Source: Microcoleus sp. LEGE 07076
GTDB taxonomy: Bacteria; Cyanobacteriota; Cyanobacteriia; Cyanobacteriales; Microcoleaceae
Direction: 5' to 3'
Length of the DNA: 64,000 nucleotides
Assembly: GCF_015207455.1 (NCBI RefSeq)
Contig: NZ_JADEWV010000005.1
Coordinates: 1 to 64,000, forward strand
The position numbers and the translations under genes are program-made. The notes beneath the pieces were generated by a model, which searched no databases, was not told the DNA's origin, and was given only the letters and a program-made list of their open reading frames with translations. Below are positions 7,860 to 16,990 of this stretch, in pieces; position 1 is the stretch's first letter; each line of letters starts with the position of its first letter.

Positions 7860-9296
7860 ATGAATTCAGTTTGGCAACAGTTAACTCTGGCAAATTTGCC
7901 GCTCTCTCAGTGGCAAAGTGGCAGTTATTTATTGAATTTGGCGATCGGCAATGCGCGGAATTGGCGGCAGAGTAGCTGGCTCATGCAGTGGGCAGAACCC
8001 CTGGGTTTTGTCTTGCTGACCTTGACGTTCAGTATGGGCCCGTTTGTGAACAATGCCTTGGTGGGGGTGTTGATGGCGGCTGGTGCTGCATTTTGGGTGC
8101 TGCTGACTGTTTCTGACGATCGCGCGATCGCCCTCACACCCATTCACTTGCTGGTACTTTTGTACTGGGGCATTGCTACCGTCGCCACCGCCATGTCGCC
8201 GGTGAAAGTCGCCGCTTTTATCGGTTGGAGCAAACTCACCCTGTATTTGCTATTTTTTGCGCTAATGGCGCGGATCTTGCGAGATTCCCGGTGGCGATCC
8301 TGGTTAATTGCAGTATATTTAAATGTCGCTCTAGTGGTCAGTTTCTACGGCGTGCGGCAGTGGATCGATAAAGTGCCGCCATTAGCTACTTGGAACGATC
8401 CGACATCAACTCAAGCTGATGTCACGCGAGTTTACAGCTTTTTGGGCAACCCAAACTTGCTCGGTTCCTATTTGCTGCCAGCAATTGCCTTGAGCGCCGC
8501 CGCACTTTTTGTGTGGAAAGGATGGGGAACAAAACTTTTAGCCCTGACAATGCTGGTGGTGAATTGCGCGTGCTTGCGCTACACCGACAGCCGGGGTGCT
8601 TGGATCGGTTTTGTGGCTCTGCTTGTTGTGTTTTTAGTGCTGCTTTGGTACTGGTACAACCCTTCGATGCCTCGGTTCTGGCGCACTTGGGCGCTGCCGT
8701 TAGGGTTGGGAGGTTTGGCTGGTGCCTTAATTTTAGGAGTGCTTTTGGTGGCACCATTGCGCGATCGAGTTTCGAGTATGTTTGTCGGCCGCGGCGACAG
8801 CAGCAACAATTTTCGGATTAATGTTTGGACGGCGGTGATTGACATGATTCGCGATCGGCCAATTCTCGGAATTGGCCCCGGCAACACTGCCTTTAATAAA
8901 GTTTATCCGCTTTATATGAAGCCGAAATTCACTGCTTTGAGCGCTTATTCCGTGCTGCTCGAAATTGCCGTCGAAACTGGCTTTATCGGTTTAATGTGTT
9001 TCCTGTGGCTGCTGACAGTCACCGTCAATCAAGGTTTGTTGCAGATCAAAAAATTGCGCGACGCGCAATTTAATATCTCTAATTTAGAGCAAGAATCTCC
9101 CAATCTAAAATCGAATCAGGGGTTTTGGCTGATTGGGGCGATCGCCACTTTAACCGGCATGATGGCCCACGGTTTTGTCGATACCGTTTGGTACAGACCA
9201 GAAGTTAATATGCTCTGGTGGTTAATGGTGGCGATTATTGCTAGTTTTTACAGCAACCGGCAGCAGGAAGATTCAGCTTTGACCGAAAGCGAGTAG
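7860..9296 (+). CDS. ictB: IctB-type membrane protein (O-antigen ligase superfamily)
   Basis: A 478-residue polytopic membrane protein with about ten hydrophobic segments. It begins MNSVWQQLTL, as cyanobacterial IctB does, and has the large periplasmic loop of the Wzy/O-antigen ligase family with the block ILGIGPGNTAFNKVYPLY. IctB was first proposed to help inorganic carbon uptake in Synechococcus; sequence similarity to O-antigen ligases leaves the true role open. The start is placed at ATG 7860, because the in-frame ATG at 7833 and the codons after it come from the heptamer repeats. Confidence 0.9.
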   Translation: MNSVWQQLTLANLPLSQWQSGSYLLNLAIGNARNWRQSSWLMQWAEPLGFVLLTLTFSMGPFVNNALVGVLMAAGAAFWVLLTVSDDRAIALTPIHLLVLLYWGIATVATAMSPVKVAAFIGWSKLTLYLLFFALMARILRDSRWRSWLIAVYLNVALVVSFYGVRQWIDKVPPLATWNDPTSTQADVTRVYSFLGNPNLLGSYLLPAIALSAAALFVWKGWGTKLLALTMLVVNCACLRYTDSRGAWIGFVALLVVFLVLLWYWYNPSMPRFWRTWALPLGLGGLAGALILGVLLVAPLRDRVSSMFVGRGDSSNNFRINVWTAVIDMIRDRPILGIGPGNTAFNKVYPLYMKPKFTALSAYSVLLEIAVETGFIGLMCFLWLLTVTVNQGLLQIKKLRDAQFNISNLEQESPNLKSNQGFWLIGAIATLTGMMAHGFVDTVWYRPEVNMLWWLMVAIIASFYSNRQQEDSALTESE

Positions 9297-9338
9297 ACAC
9301 AAATGCTGGCAGAGAGCATCTGATACCAAATCCGGCCA

Positions 9339-9442
9339 ATACTAATTTCATAAAATAGTGCTACAAATATGAGTTCTGCTTTACAAAGTCCTATACATAA
9401 AACAGACACATTAACTGTAGCACTATTTTATGAAATTGGTAT
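9339..9442. repeat. 104-base MITE-like element with 27-base inverted arms
   Basis: Arms at 9339-9365 and 9416-9442 are inverted copies with one mismatch (core TTTCATAAAATAGTGCTACA). They enclose 50 non-coding bases, so the whole element could fold into one long hairpin. It lies after the ictB stop. Confidence 0.8.
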
Positions 9443-9586
9443 AGATATCGGTTCTCAAGCGTGGTGAGGATAGCCCTATGCCCTATGCCCTATGCCGGAT
9501 AGTACCTCATATGAGATCACAGAAAGGCTATATATCAATCACCCGATAGCCAAGAGAGCCGATAAACGCAGCCACGATCGACAGTA

Positions 9587-9605
9587 AGGTGCGCCCCGCG
9601 CACCT
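9587..9605. terminator. GC-rich hairpin downstream of the minus-strand TPR operon
   Basis: A perfect 8-base stem (AGGTGCGC) with a CCC loop lies 80 bases beyond the stop of the small exported protein gene. There is no clear T-run, so termination is possible but not certain. The rest of 9443-9684 shows CCCTATG repeats and no gene. Confidence 0.4.
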
Positions 9606-9684
9606 ACATAAAACTACTACATACTACATACCTGCAAATGTAAAGTGCTCGTGTCACACCTACAAAATTCCTTGAAAATAACTA

Positions 9685-9915
9685 TTATTCTTCGCTCTGC
9701 GAAGGCATGACGAATCTCGGACACGGATAATTTCCACCATCTCTATCTCTGCAACGGCGCCACGTTGACTGATTCGAGTTGAACGGCGTTTCGACTGATT
9801 CACTAACTGTAAATTTAACAGTCGCAGGAGTAGGCTGTGCTCTTGAGGCTTGACTTAGCTCCAGTACCGTAATGATTGCCAGTATGGTTGATGACAGCAA
9901 AACTGTGCGTTTCAT
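9685..9915 (-). CDS. Small exported protein of unknown function
   Basis: A 76-residue protein with a clear signal peptide: MKRT, then a hydrophobic core, then a likely cleavage site after ASRAQ near residue 27. The mature part is about 50 residues, rich in Ser, Thr and Pro, with the short Cys-containing patch RRCRDRDGGNYPCPRF. I do not recognise a family. The ATG overlaps the TGA stop of the upstream TPR gene (ATGA), so the two are very probably translated together and work in one process at or outside the membrane. Confidence 0.65.
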   Translation of the reverse strand: MKRTVLLSSTILAIITVLELSQASRAQPTPATVKFTVSESVETPFNSNQSTWRRCRDRDGGNYPCPRFVMPSQSEE

Positions 9916-10637
9916 TTATTTGTTTTTTCCTCTTTTAATCGTTGACGTGCCATTCCTATCCATATATCCTCATCGAATTCTTGGGAATCCGCATACTTTA
10001 GACAAATTTTCCACTGCGGTAGCGCTTCCTTCGTTTTTTTCATCCCTTCCAGAACTTGCGCTTTCAGACAATAAGTTGCAGGTCTTTCACTATCAAGCTT
10101 AATCGCTGCATCCAGATGTTGCAATGCCTCTGAATATCGACCCTGTTTCAGCCGAGCCCATCCCAAGTTTTTTAGTAAAGAATATTTAACTCGATCGTCC
10201 TCAGCTAATTTCAAACCTTGCCACAGCAAGTGAACCGCAGCAGCATAGTTTTTCTTATCAAGAATATATAATCTCGCCAGATTGCTGTAAGCAGCAGGCA
10301 GACCGAGTTTGGCAGCTTGCAGATATTTTCCTCGGGCACATTCTAAATCTTGCACCTCCTCGCAAAGCCATCCCAAATTGTAAAGAGCTGTGCGGCTTTT
10401 GGGATCCACCGCGAGCGCCAACTCATAAGCTTGTTGAGTATCAGCCAATCGATTGGCTTTGTAATTTTCCAAGCCTTTATTGTTAAATATTGATGCGAGT
10501 TCCGGCAACCCAAATTGCCAGCCAGCAAAACCTACTGTTAGGATGAGCAGGAAGCTCGCCCACTTCGACTGGCGATACTTTTTTTCTGGCTCTTTCATGA
10601 CCTGAAAAATGTTAGCTAATGGTGTCGTTTTTGGCAT
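9912..10637 (-). CDS. Membrane-anchored TPR protein
   Basis: A 241-residue protein with one N-terminal membrane helix (about residues 27-47) after a basic start, then four or five TPR-like repeats, for example the pairs around YKANRLADTQQAYELALAVD and QGRYSEALQHLDAAIKLD. TPR units bind other proteins; the partner is unknown. The start may be the ATG at 10637, or Met14 in the same frame, which gives a more usual short cytoplasmic leader. Its stop overlaps the start of the small exported protein gene, suggesting a two-gene operon. Confidence 0.8.
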   Translation of the reverse strand: MPKTTPLANIFQVMKEPEKKYRQSKWASFLLILTVGFAGWQFGLPELASIFNNKGLENYKANRLADTQQAYELALAVDPKSRTALYNLGWLCEEVQDLECARGKYLQAAKLGLPAAYSNLARLYILDKKNYAAAVHLLWQGLKLAEDDRVKYSLLKNLGWARLKQGRYSEALQHLDAAIKLDSERPATYCLKAQVLEGMKKTKEALPQWKICLKYADSQEFDEDIWIGMARQRLKEEKTNK

Positions 10638-10651
10638 TTTTTTACTCTTAG

Positions 10652-10920
10652 TTAATTCATACTTTGTTTGCCATATTCAATTGCCACCTTCATGGACATC
10701 ATCATCTTACGAATTGACTCAGGCTTAAACCCATTTCTCATAAGAACAGACAACTCCACAGCCGAATGCTTGCGTAATGCTGCGACTACCTAGATGTATT
10801 CGAGCATAGGTTGATTCTTCAGGGGACTCCAGAAGCTATCCGGATATTTTCAGAACAAAGTCACAACCAAGCCCGAAGCCCTAAGCCTGAAAGGAAAAAG
10901 AGCCTTGACCGCTACGGATG
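10652..10920 (-). pseudogene. Possible remnant of a coding region upstream of the TPR gene
   Basis: One minus-strand frame reads as protein-like sequence up to a TAA at 10652 (including ALRKHSAVELSVLMRNGF and a Met-rich helix), but it is cut by in-frame stops at about 10790 and near 10845. No usual start precedes the last open part of 45 codons. It may be the 3' relic of a gene once in the TPR operon. I do not recognise the family, and it could be chance. Confidence 0.3.
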
Positions 10921-11228
10921 TTGTGAGTAATAATACTTAGTTGTGGGGCGATCGACAATAGACTTATTGCATAAATCTTCCATAGATGGCAAAACCGCAG
11001 ATGTATTTCAATAACATAAACAGAATAAATAGCAATTCAAGTCTAATGATTAATCACTAATCGCTAGACTTGAGTTGAATTCAAATCAAACGCAGATAAC
11101 ATTGAATTATCTGCGTCCATCAGTGTTTATCTGCCTGAAATCTGCGGTTAACAGAGCGAATATTTATGAAACTCAAGTCTACTAATTACTAACAGACATA
11201 AATAATAACTGATGTGGATCAAAGTCGA
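10921..11228. other. Intergenic region with dispersed repeats
   Basis: No gene is seen. The stretch contains an ACGCAGATAA...TTATCTGCG repeat pair around 11091-11125 and direct copies of a CAAGTCTA word. These look like dispersed non-coding repeats. Confidence 0.45.
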
Positions 11229-11251
11229 AAAGCCTGTTTTTGACAGGCTTT
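11229..11251 (-). terminator. Hairpin terminator of smpB
   Basis: A perfect 9-base stem (AAAGCCTGT / ACAGGCTTT) with a five-base loop lies 20 bases past the smpB stop, and the minus-strand transcript ends it in a short U-run. Confidence 0.75.
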
Positions 11252-11270
11252 GAGAAGATTCGTCCAATCA

Positions 11271-11738
11271 TTAAAATTGCTTGATCGCCCGTTCCATATC
11301 CCGCTTGTCTTCCCGTTTCTTCAAATCTTCGCGCTTGTCGTAAAGTTTTTTGCCTTTACCCAAACCGATATCAAGTTTCACCCAGCCGCCTTTCAAATAC
11401 ATTTTTAACGGCACTAAAGTCAAACCTTTTTCTTCCACTTTGCCGATTAGTTTACGGATTTCTTGCTTGTGCATCAACAATTTGCGGGTGCGGCGCGGCT
11501 CGTGATTAAAATAGTTGCTAGCACTTCTCCAAGGCGAAATATGAACGTTGATCAGCCACAGTTCGCCATTCCTAACTAAGCCATATCCGTCTCGCAAATT
11601 CGCTTTTCCTTCCCGAATAGATTTAACTTCCGTTCCCTTCAACTCGATGCCCACCTGATATGTCTCTATAATTTCATAGAGATGGCGCGCTTGTCGGTTA
11701 TCGCTAACAATTTTGTATCCCGGGCTTTTTTCGCTCAT
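11271..11738 (-). CDS. smpB: SsrA-binding protein SmpB
   Basis: A 155-residue basic protein that binds tmRNA and brings it to stalled ribosomes. The SmpB signature blocks are present: DNRQARHLYEI near the start, GIELKGTEVKSIREGKANL, the FNHEPRRTRKLLMHKQEI block, and the basic C-terminal tail GKGKKLYDKREDLKKRE that enters the decoding centre. The ATG at 11738 is chosen because GGAGG stands seven bases before it; an in-frame ATG seven codons upstream lacks this. The ssrA RNA gene itself is not seen in this window. Confidence 0.96.
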   Translation of the reverse strand: MSEKSPGYKIVSDNRQARHLYEIIETYQVGIELKGTEVKSIREGKANLRDGYGLVRNGELWLINVHISPWRSASNYFNHEPRRTRKLLMHKQEIRKLIGKVEEKGLTLVPLKMYLKGGWVKLDIGLGKGKKLYDKREDLKKREDKRDMERAIKQF

Positions 11739-11861
11739 TTTTACCTCCGCTAAAATCATTATAACGCTAGCTTCTCTGTAGATAAAATAAAAGCTTCACA
11801 AAACTTAAATTACAGGTCTCGGCATTACCCATGTTGCTGAGCTAAGATGTCACCAACGTGA

Positions 11862-13430
11862 ATGTCAAGCGGTATCATGCAGCGCACCAATATTCCAGAT
11901 TCTAGAATTCCCGAATCTGTTACTCCTTATCCTGCGGTTAATTTGGTTTGGCTAGCTCCTTCTTTACTGTCGCTGACTTGGTTTTTTGCCAATATCTCTG
12001 CCGTTAAGTGGCTGTTATCCTCGTTTGTTGAGATATCGACACTGTACAAGATAGTAATTGGTGTTCTGATTGTAGCATTAGTAGTGCGATCGCTCAGAAA
12101 TGGATCTCGCCCGCCCGCATTTTCGCCAAAATTCGTTTTGAGGCGCTATCCGCTGCTGTTAATGTTGGGTGCGAATGTTTGCTCGATCGTCCTTGGGTGC
12201 ATAATTGATATCAAACAAATTACAATCCTACTATTTGTCCTCGCAACCTACGGGCTATGCGGCTTGTTGGTAGAGCCAAACTTTTGGCGAAAAAACTTGC
12301 CAATCGCCGGACTCCTAGCTTGTATCTTACCATTCAGCACTCAGCTTAATAACGGATTGGGTTTGCCGACGCGAGCGATGACAGCTCAAGTAGTAGAAAA
12401 ATTGCTTTCGGCTTTCCAAATCGGGGCAATTTCTTCCTACGATATCATCGTCTTAGAAAACGGCATCGCTCAGGTAGACGTACCTTGCAGCGGCATTAAA
12501 ACCCTCTTAGTAGGGACGCTATTTTTACTAACTGCTACCTGGTTAGAAAGCCGTCAATTAAGTTTTAAATGGTTAGCAGTATGCGCCGTCAACTTCATAA
12601 TGTTAGTTTCTGCTAACGCTTTGCGAGTTGCCGTATTAGTGCTAGTTGCCCAAGTTTTTCAGCAGCCAATTTATGCCGAAATTCTGCACGTTCCCCTGGG
12701 AATAGTCGGTTTAGTTGGCGCTTGTTTCTTGAGTTGGTTGATGCTCCAAAAAATACCAAAAATTTCGGAACCCAAGCAAATTAATTTTGACTCCCAATCG
12801 GATACAGAAATACTCAAAAATCAACCTGTACTAAAACTCGGATTAATTGCCGCAGTAGTTGTTTTGGGAGCAATTTCCCAATTGTATCATGTAGACAGCG
12901 AAAAAGTAGCGATCGCCCCACTCAAATTTCCCGAACAAATCGTATCCGAAGCAATCCCCCTGAATCCCAGCGAACAAAAATTCTTCGGCAATTACCCAGA
13001 CACCAAAACAGAAAAACATAGATTTATCTCCGGTAACTTGCGCGGTTCCATGCTCGCAGTAGCCAGCACATCCTGGCAGACTTACCACGCACCAGAACTT
13101 TGTTTTATAGCCAGCGGCATCCCCGTCAATCGAATAGAAAGAAAACAGCTAACTCCTGCTATCGCAGCCCGCTGGCTATCTGTAAAAGACAACCAACTAT
13201 CTGCAACCTACTGGCTGCAATCCTCCCAGCAAACAACCGATAACTTCTTAGCGCGCATCCGCAGCGACATCACCCAAAAAAATCACACTTGGGTGTTAGT
13301 TTCCATTCTTTTTGACAATTCCGTAAACCCCGAAAGTTACGAAATCCAAAATTTTGCTAAAAACGTACACGACACCGTTAATTATAGCTTAAAAACAGCA
13401 AGCAATGAAAAAATTAAAGCAGGCACTTAA
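11862..13430 (+). CDS. Exosortase (XrtO-like) fused to an EpsI-type domain
   Basis: A 522-residue membrane protein that sorts PEP-CTERM proteins. About eight hydrophobic segments fill residues 20-305, and the exosortase catalytic residues are visible: Cys209 in VPCSGIKTL, Arg255 in NALRVAVL and His276 in ILHVPLG. After residue 310 comes a soluble domain like EpsI, with YHAPELCFIASG and a closing strand WVLVSILFDNS. The gene overlaps the next by 26 bases. The adjacent PEP-CTERM membrane protein is the known partner type of exosortase O in cyanobacteria (TIGR02921 family), so this is probably XrtO. The exact subtype is recalled, not searched. Confidence 0.85.
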   Translation: MSSGIMQRTNIPDSRIPESVTPYPAVNLVWLAPSLLSLTWFFANISAVKWLLSSFVEISTLYKIVIGVLIVALVVRSLRNGSRPPAFSPKFVLRRYPLLLMLGANVCSIVLGCIIDIKQITILLFVLATYGLCGLLVEPNFWRKNLPIAGLLACILPFSTQLNNGLGLPTRAMTAQVVEKLLSAFQIGAISSYDIIVLENGIAQVDVPCSGIKTLLVGTLFLLTATWLESRQLSFKWLAVCAVNFIMLVSANALRVAVLVLVAQVFQQPIYAEILHVPLGIVGLVGACFLSWLMLQKIPKISEPKQINFDSQSDTEILKNQPVLKLGLIAAVVVLGAISQLYHVDSEKVAIAPLKFPEQIVSEAIPLNPSEQKFFGNYPDTKTEKHRFISGNLRGSMLAVASTSWQTYHAPELCFIASGIPVNRIERKQLTPAIAARWLSVKDNQLSATYWLQSSQQTTDNFLARIRSDITQKNHTWVLVSILFDNSVNPESYEIQNFAKNVHDTVNYSLKTASNEKIKAGT

Positions 13431-16350
13431 CATCATTTTTCAGTCAATTTTTTGGCTGTGGAACCTGACATTTTTGTCAATAGTTTATCTAGGAATTTTG
13501 CCCTATCTGGCAATCCCGTTAATCCAAGCCACAGTAGACGGAATTATCCCCCTGGAATTTGCCTTAACCCTAACAGCACTGATAGCAGTACCTACAGTAT
13601 TTACAATCATCGGATTCAAGCGTTTTCGCAAGCAACCCTTGCAGCTAATGCGCCTGTTTTACGGCGTAGAAGCGCCCTTATTTTTGCTCTGCTTAATAAG
13701 GCTGTTTTTGCTGCGCGAACTGACTCCACCTAGCTCTCAAATTATTGGGACAATAATCTTCTGTATCGCAGGCTTTTTAGTAGAACTACTGTACGGATAT
13801 TTGGGGAAAAAAGAAAATATTCGAGATAGTTCAATATCTCAAGTTACGCAGGCGCAAACAGAAAATGGTTTGTTTGACGACAATACTTCCGTACAGTCAA
13901 AAACTGTAGATAATTCCTATCAAGATGCTTCGACAAAACAGCATCCCGTGACTGGATTGATCAGAAAAAAACAAAGTGCCTGGATACAGTTAGGAGTTCA
14001 CAGTTTAATGCTGCTAGTTGGCACTTGGGCAGCAACTTTACTGATGTTTTACGCTGTACCTGTCGCAATTGTTAGTATAGCTGGATTTTTTAGTTTTACT
14101 TGGGTGACACCGCTGATTGAATCTTTCAAGTACAGTTCATTTGAAATAATTTGGTGGCTGCCATTATCTGTAATTTTATTTGGTTTTACCTCCAGCTTAT
14201 TCGTGGTAATGCCTTCGCTTTACGGCTTTTTATACATCCAATCAGGACGCAAAATATTAAATAGTTTTGCTTCGCAATACGGAAAAAAGCAAGCAATCGC
14301 GGGCAGCTTGGGAGTGATAGCAGCTTGGCTGGCTATTTTCGCAGCTTTGCAGCAGCAACCTCAAATTCAAGCACTGAAACTGCTGGAGACTCCCGCAGCT
14401 AATGAGACGGCGCGCCAAACTTTATTAGCGAAGTCTGATAAAATTCGATCGGGCTTAGTTAACGCTTATTTGTCTCCTTACCGCTACATCAGCACTGTGG
14501 GAGAAAATAACCACATTTTCGCGATGTACAAATCTACTTTGAATTTGCCTGACGGAGCAGCTCAAAGCGTGCAAGACGGCTATAATTTTTTAATGTCGCC
14601 GTTTTTGTATCAAGGCTTGAGTTCTGATGTTAATAAAGCTGAAAAACTCTACGGCGAATTCTTCGATACGGAACTCCAAAAAGGTGACAAAGAAGCAGTA
14701 AAGCACGCGGTACAGTCAACCTCAAACCGCGAAGAAGCTAAAGCAGGTTTGCTGAATGTCAATCAGGAAAAAGTATGGTTGGATTCCCAAGAAGTTACAG
14801 TCAAAGAAAACGGCGATTGGGCTGACGTTCAACTCTACGAAGTTTACAAAAATCAAACGCCGAACTTGCAAGAAGTATTCTACTACTTTTCGCTGCCGGA
14901 AAGCGCCGCAGTTACAGGAATTTGGCTGGGAGATACTGGGGATTTGCAAAAGCGTTTTGCTTTTACTGTGTCGCCTAGAGGTGCGGCACAACAAGTTTAC
15001 AACCAGCAGGTAGTAGAAAGGGTAGATCCGGCTTTGCTCGAACAAATTGGCCCGAAACAATACCGCTTGCGAGCTTTTCCAATTCCGGCTAAACGAGAGT
15101 TTGGGACTACTAATGGGCCAACGGAAATGCACCTGTGGCTGACTTACAAAGTGATGCGACAAGCACAGGGTTGGGCGATGCCGAGTTTAGCGGAAAAACG
15201 AAACATTTATTGGGATGGAAATACTCGCCGCACTATTGCGGGAAAACAGGTGAATTACAATGGGAAAGAGGCAAAAGAAACTTGGCTTCCAGCGTTTGTA
15301 CCCGCAGTTGCACAGCCCAAAATAATACGGCATCTAGCTAAGTTCCAGGGAGGAAATAGTATTTTGGCTCAGCCCCTGATTGATATAAATTACTTTTTGC
15401 CACAAGTAAAAAGATTGGCCTTGGTGCTGGATACTTCTCGGAGCATGGCGGCGGAAACTAAAGAACTCAAGGAGACTTTTGACTGGTTAAAAAAGAATAG
15501 TTTAGCCACAAACAATGTGGATTTATATGTGTCGAGTGCGGCGGGTGTGCCGCCGAAGTTGGTGGAAAATTTACGCAGTTTAGATGTGGAAAAGTTGACG
15601 TTTTACGGTACAATCCAACTTAAGGATATTCTGCAACAGTTTGCACAGTTGCGCGCCGATCGCACTTATGATACTGTATTCTTGGTGAGCGATCGCCACA
15701 GTTACGAGTTATCGGACGATCGCAAAACCAGCGTTTCGCTAGCTGCACCTTTATGGACTGTGCATTTAGGAGGTTTGCCCCCTGGCTATGACGACGCTAC
15801 TTTAAAGGTGATTCAAGATAGCGGCGGCGGAGTTTCTACTGATATCAAAGAGGCGATGCAGCGAGTGGCGACGAAGGCAGCGTCGGGGAAATCTGTAGTT
15901 AGTGTTGTTGATGGTTATGCTTGGAGTTATACCAAAACTCCGAAGGCGGCGACAGCAGTTCCAAAAATAACTAATGATGAAAATGAAGGTTTTAAACCGA
16001 TAGCGGCGCGGCAGTTGATAACCGCACTTAGCAAGCAGAAAAGTTCCAATCAATTGACTCAATTGGATGCGATGCACTCGCTGGCTAAAAATTTTAAAAT
16101 CGTCACGCCTTATTCTTCAATGATTGTGTTGATTAATGACGCGCAAAGGGCGCAGCTAAAGGCGGCGGAAGGTAAAAACGATCGATTTGAACGCGAGGTA
16201 GAATCGGGTAAGGAGGAGTTGACGAAACCGAGCAATCCTTTGAATGTTTCGGGGGTTCCCGAACCGGAAGAATGGCTGCTTTTGGGGTTTGGTGCGATCG
16301 GGCTTTTGGCGATTTTCCTCCGCCAGCGGCGATCGAAAACGGTAGTTTGA
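13405..16350 (+). CDS. PEP-CTERM integral membrane protein with VIT and VWA regions (TIGR02921-like)
   Basis: This 981-residue protein starts inside the end of the exosortase gene. The N-terminal 330 residues carry about eight membrane helices in two groups with a hydrophilic stretch between. Then come a VIT-like domain (about 450-560, with QEVTVKENGDWADVQLYEVY) and a VWA-like domain (about 670-800) that keeps the DTSRSM pattern of the metal site (LVLDTSRSMAAE). The tail is a full PEP-CTERM signal: VPEPEEW at residues 951-957, a hydrophobic helix, and an Arg-rich end. Such a polytopic PEP-CTERM protein beside its own exosortase suggests a dedicated sorting pair. Its function is unknown. Confidence 0.87.
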   Translation: MKKLKQALNIIFQSIFWLWNLTFLSIVYLGILPYLAIPLIQATVDGIIPLEFALTLTALIAVPTVFTIIGFKRFRKQPLQLMRLFYGVEAPLFLLCLIRLFLLRELTPPSSQIIGTIIFCIAGFLVELLYGYLGKKENIRDSSISQVTQAQTENGLFDDNTSVQSKTVDNSYQDASTKQHPVTGLIRKKQSAWIQLGVHSLMLLVGTWAATLLMFYAVPVAIVSIAGFFSFTWVTPLIESFKYSSFEIIWWLPLSVILFGFTSSLFVVMPSLYGFLYIQSGRKILNSFASQYGKKQAIAGSLGVIAAWLAIFAALQQQPQIQALKLLETPAANETARQTLLAKSDKIRSGLVNAYLSPYRYISTVGENNHIFAMYKSTLNLPDGAAQSVQDGYNFLMSPFLYQGLSSDVNKAEKLYGEFFDTELQKGDKEAVKHAVQSTSNREEAKAGLLNVNQEKVWLDSQEVTVKENGDWADVQLYEVYKNQTPNLQEVFYYFSLPESAAVTGIWLGDTGDLQKRFAFTVSPRGAAQQVYNQQVVERVDPALLEQIGPKQYRLRAFPIPAKREFGTTNGPTEMHLWLTYKVMRQAQGWAMPSLAEKRNIYWDGNTRRTIAGKQVNYNGKEAKETWLPAFVPAVAQPKIIRHLAKFQGGNSILAQPLIDINYFLPQVKRLALVLDTSRSMAAETKELKETFDWLKKNSLATNNVDLYVSSAAGVPPKLVENLRSLDVEKLTFYGTIQLKDILQQFAQLRADRTYDTVFLVSDRHSYELSDDRKTSVSLAAPLWTVHLGGLPPGYDDATLKVIQDSGGGVSTDIKEAMQRVATKAASGKSVVSVVDGYAWSYTKTPKAATAVPKITNDENEGFKPIAARQLITALSKQKSSNQLTQLDAMHSLAKNFKIVTPYSSMIVLINDAQRAQLKAAEGKNDRFEREVESGKEELTKPSNPLNVSGVPEPEEWLLLGFGAIGLLAIFLRQRRSKTVV

Positions 16351-16375
16351 AAGATGGTTCGGCGGTTGAAACCTG

Positions 16376-16428
16376 TTGACCTCAAATTCGTATGTGGCGA
16401 AGCGCCCGTCATACGAATTCGAGGTCAA
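16376..16428. terminator. Long hairpin after the PEP-CTERM gene
   Basis: An 18-base stem (TTGACCTC and TTCGTATG parts, one mismatch) with a 15-base loop lies 26 bases past the stop codon. It lacks a T-run and may be a dispersed palindrome that also ends transcription. Confidence 0.5.
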
Positions 16429-16510
16429 ACTACAAAAACAAAGTCTGCCTCCGCAGACTAACAGAGTGAGGCGTATTTAAGCCGGACTTGATATCATATC
16501 AAATCCGGTA

Positions 16511-16585
16511 GCATCGGAATGATTCAGATATATATTCTTTCCCTCTGTGTACTCTGTGTACTCTGCGGTTAAATCATTCCGATGC
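16511..16585. repeat. Inverted-repeat element with GCATCGGAATGATT arms
   Basis: Perfect 14-base arms at 16511-16524 and 16572-16585 enclose a CTCTGTGTACTCTGCGGTT-type stretch. Related words recur near 6642, 39737 and 39841. The rest of 16351-16687 has no gene. Confidence 0.65.
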
Positions 16586-16687
16586 AAGCGGAAACGATAT
16601 CACATATTAATTTACAGTCGTCTTGAGACGACTTTAGCTATGAGACAGGGGTTTCAACCCCTGTCGGACTTAAGGAATAACGAATAA

Positions 16688-16990
16688 CTAATCAATTTCC
16701 ACAAAAACCCGATCGCCCTCAATCTTTACCGGATAAGATTCCAGGGCATCGCTGGGTGCATTCAAACATTTACCCGTGTCTAATTTGTACTGATATTTAT
16801 GAAAAGGACAGGTAATGATACCGTTATTTACCTTACCCATGTCGATCGGATATTCTAAATGCGTGCAAGCATTGCGGTAACAAGTGACATTCATGCCTTG
16901 ACGGTTCAAAATCACTGAAGTTTCGTCAACCTTTACCTTCAACACACCCGATTCGGGAACTTGATTGAGCGCTGTTACCTCTACCCACAT
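16688..16990 (-). CDS. Rieske-type [2Fe-2S] ferredoxin
   Basis: A 100-residue soluble protein with the two Rieske cluster motifs: CTHLEY (Cys42, His44) and CPFHKYQY (Cys61, His64), sixteen residues apart in a small single-domain protein. It has no signal peptide or membrane helix, so it resembles ferredoxin components of oxygenases or stand-alone cyanobacterial Rieske ferredoxins rather than PetC of the cytochrome b6f complex. The redox partner is not visible in the neighbourhood. Start ATG 16990. Confidence 0.9.
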   Translation of the reverse strand: MWVEVTALNQVPESGVLKVKVDETSVILNRQGMNVTCYRNACTHLEYPIDMGKVNNGIITCPFHKYQYKLDTGKCLNAPSDALESYPVKIEGDRVFVEID

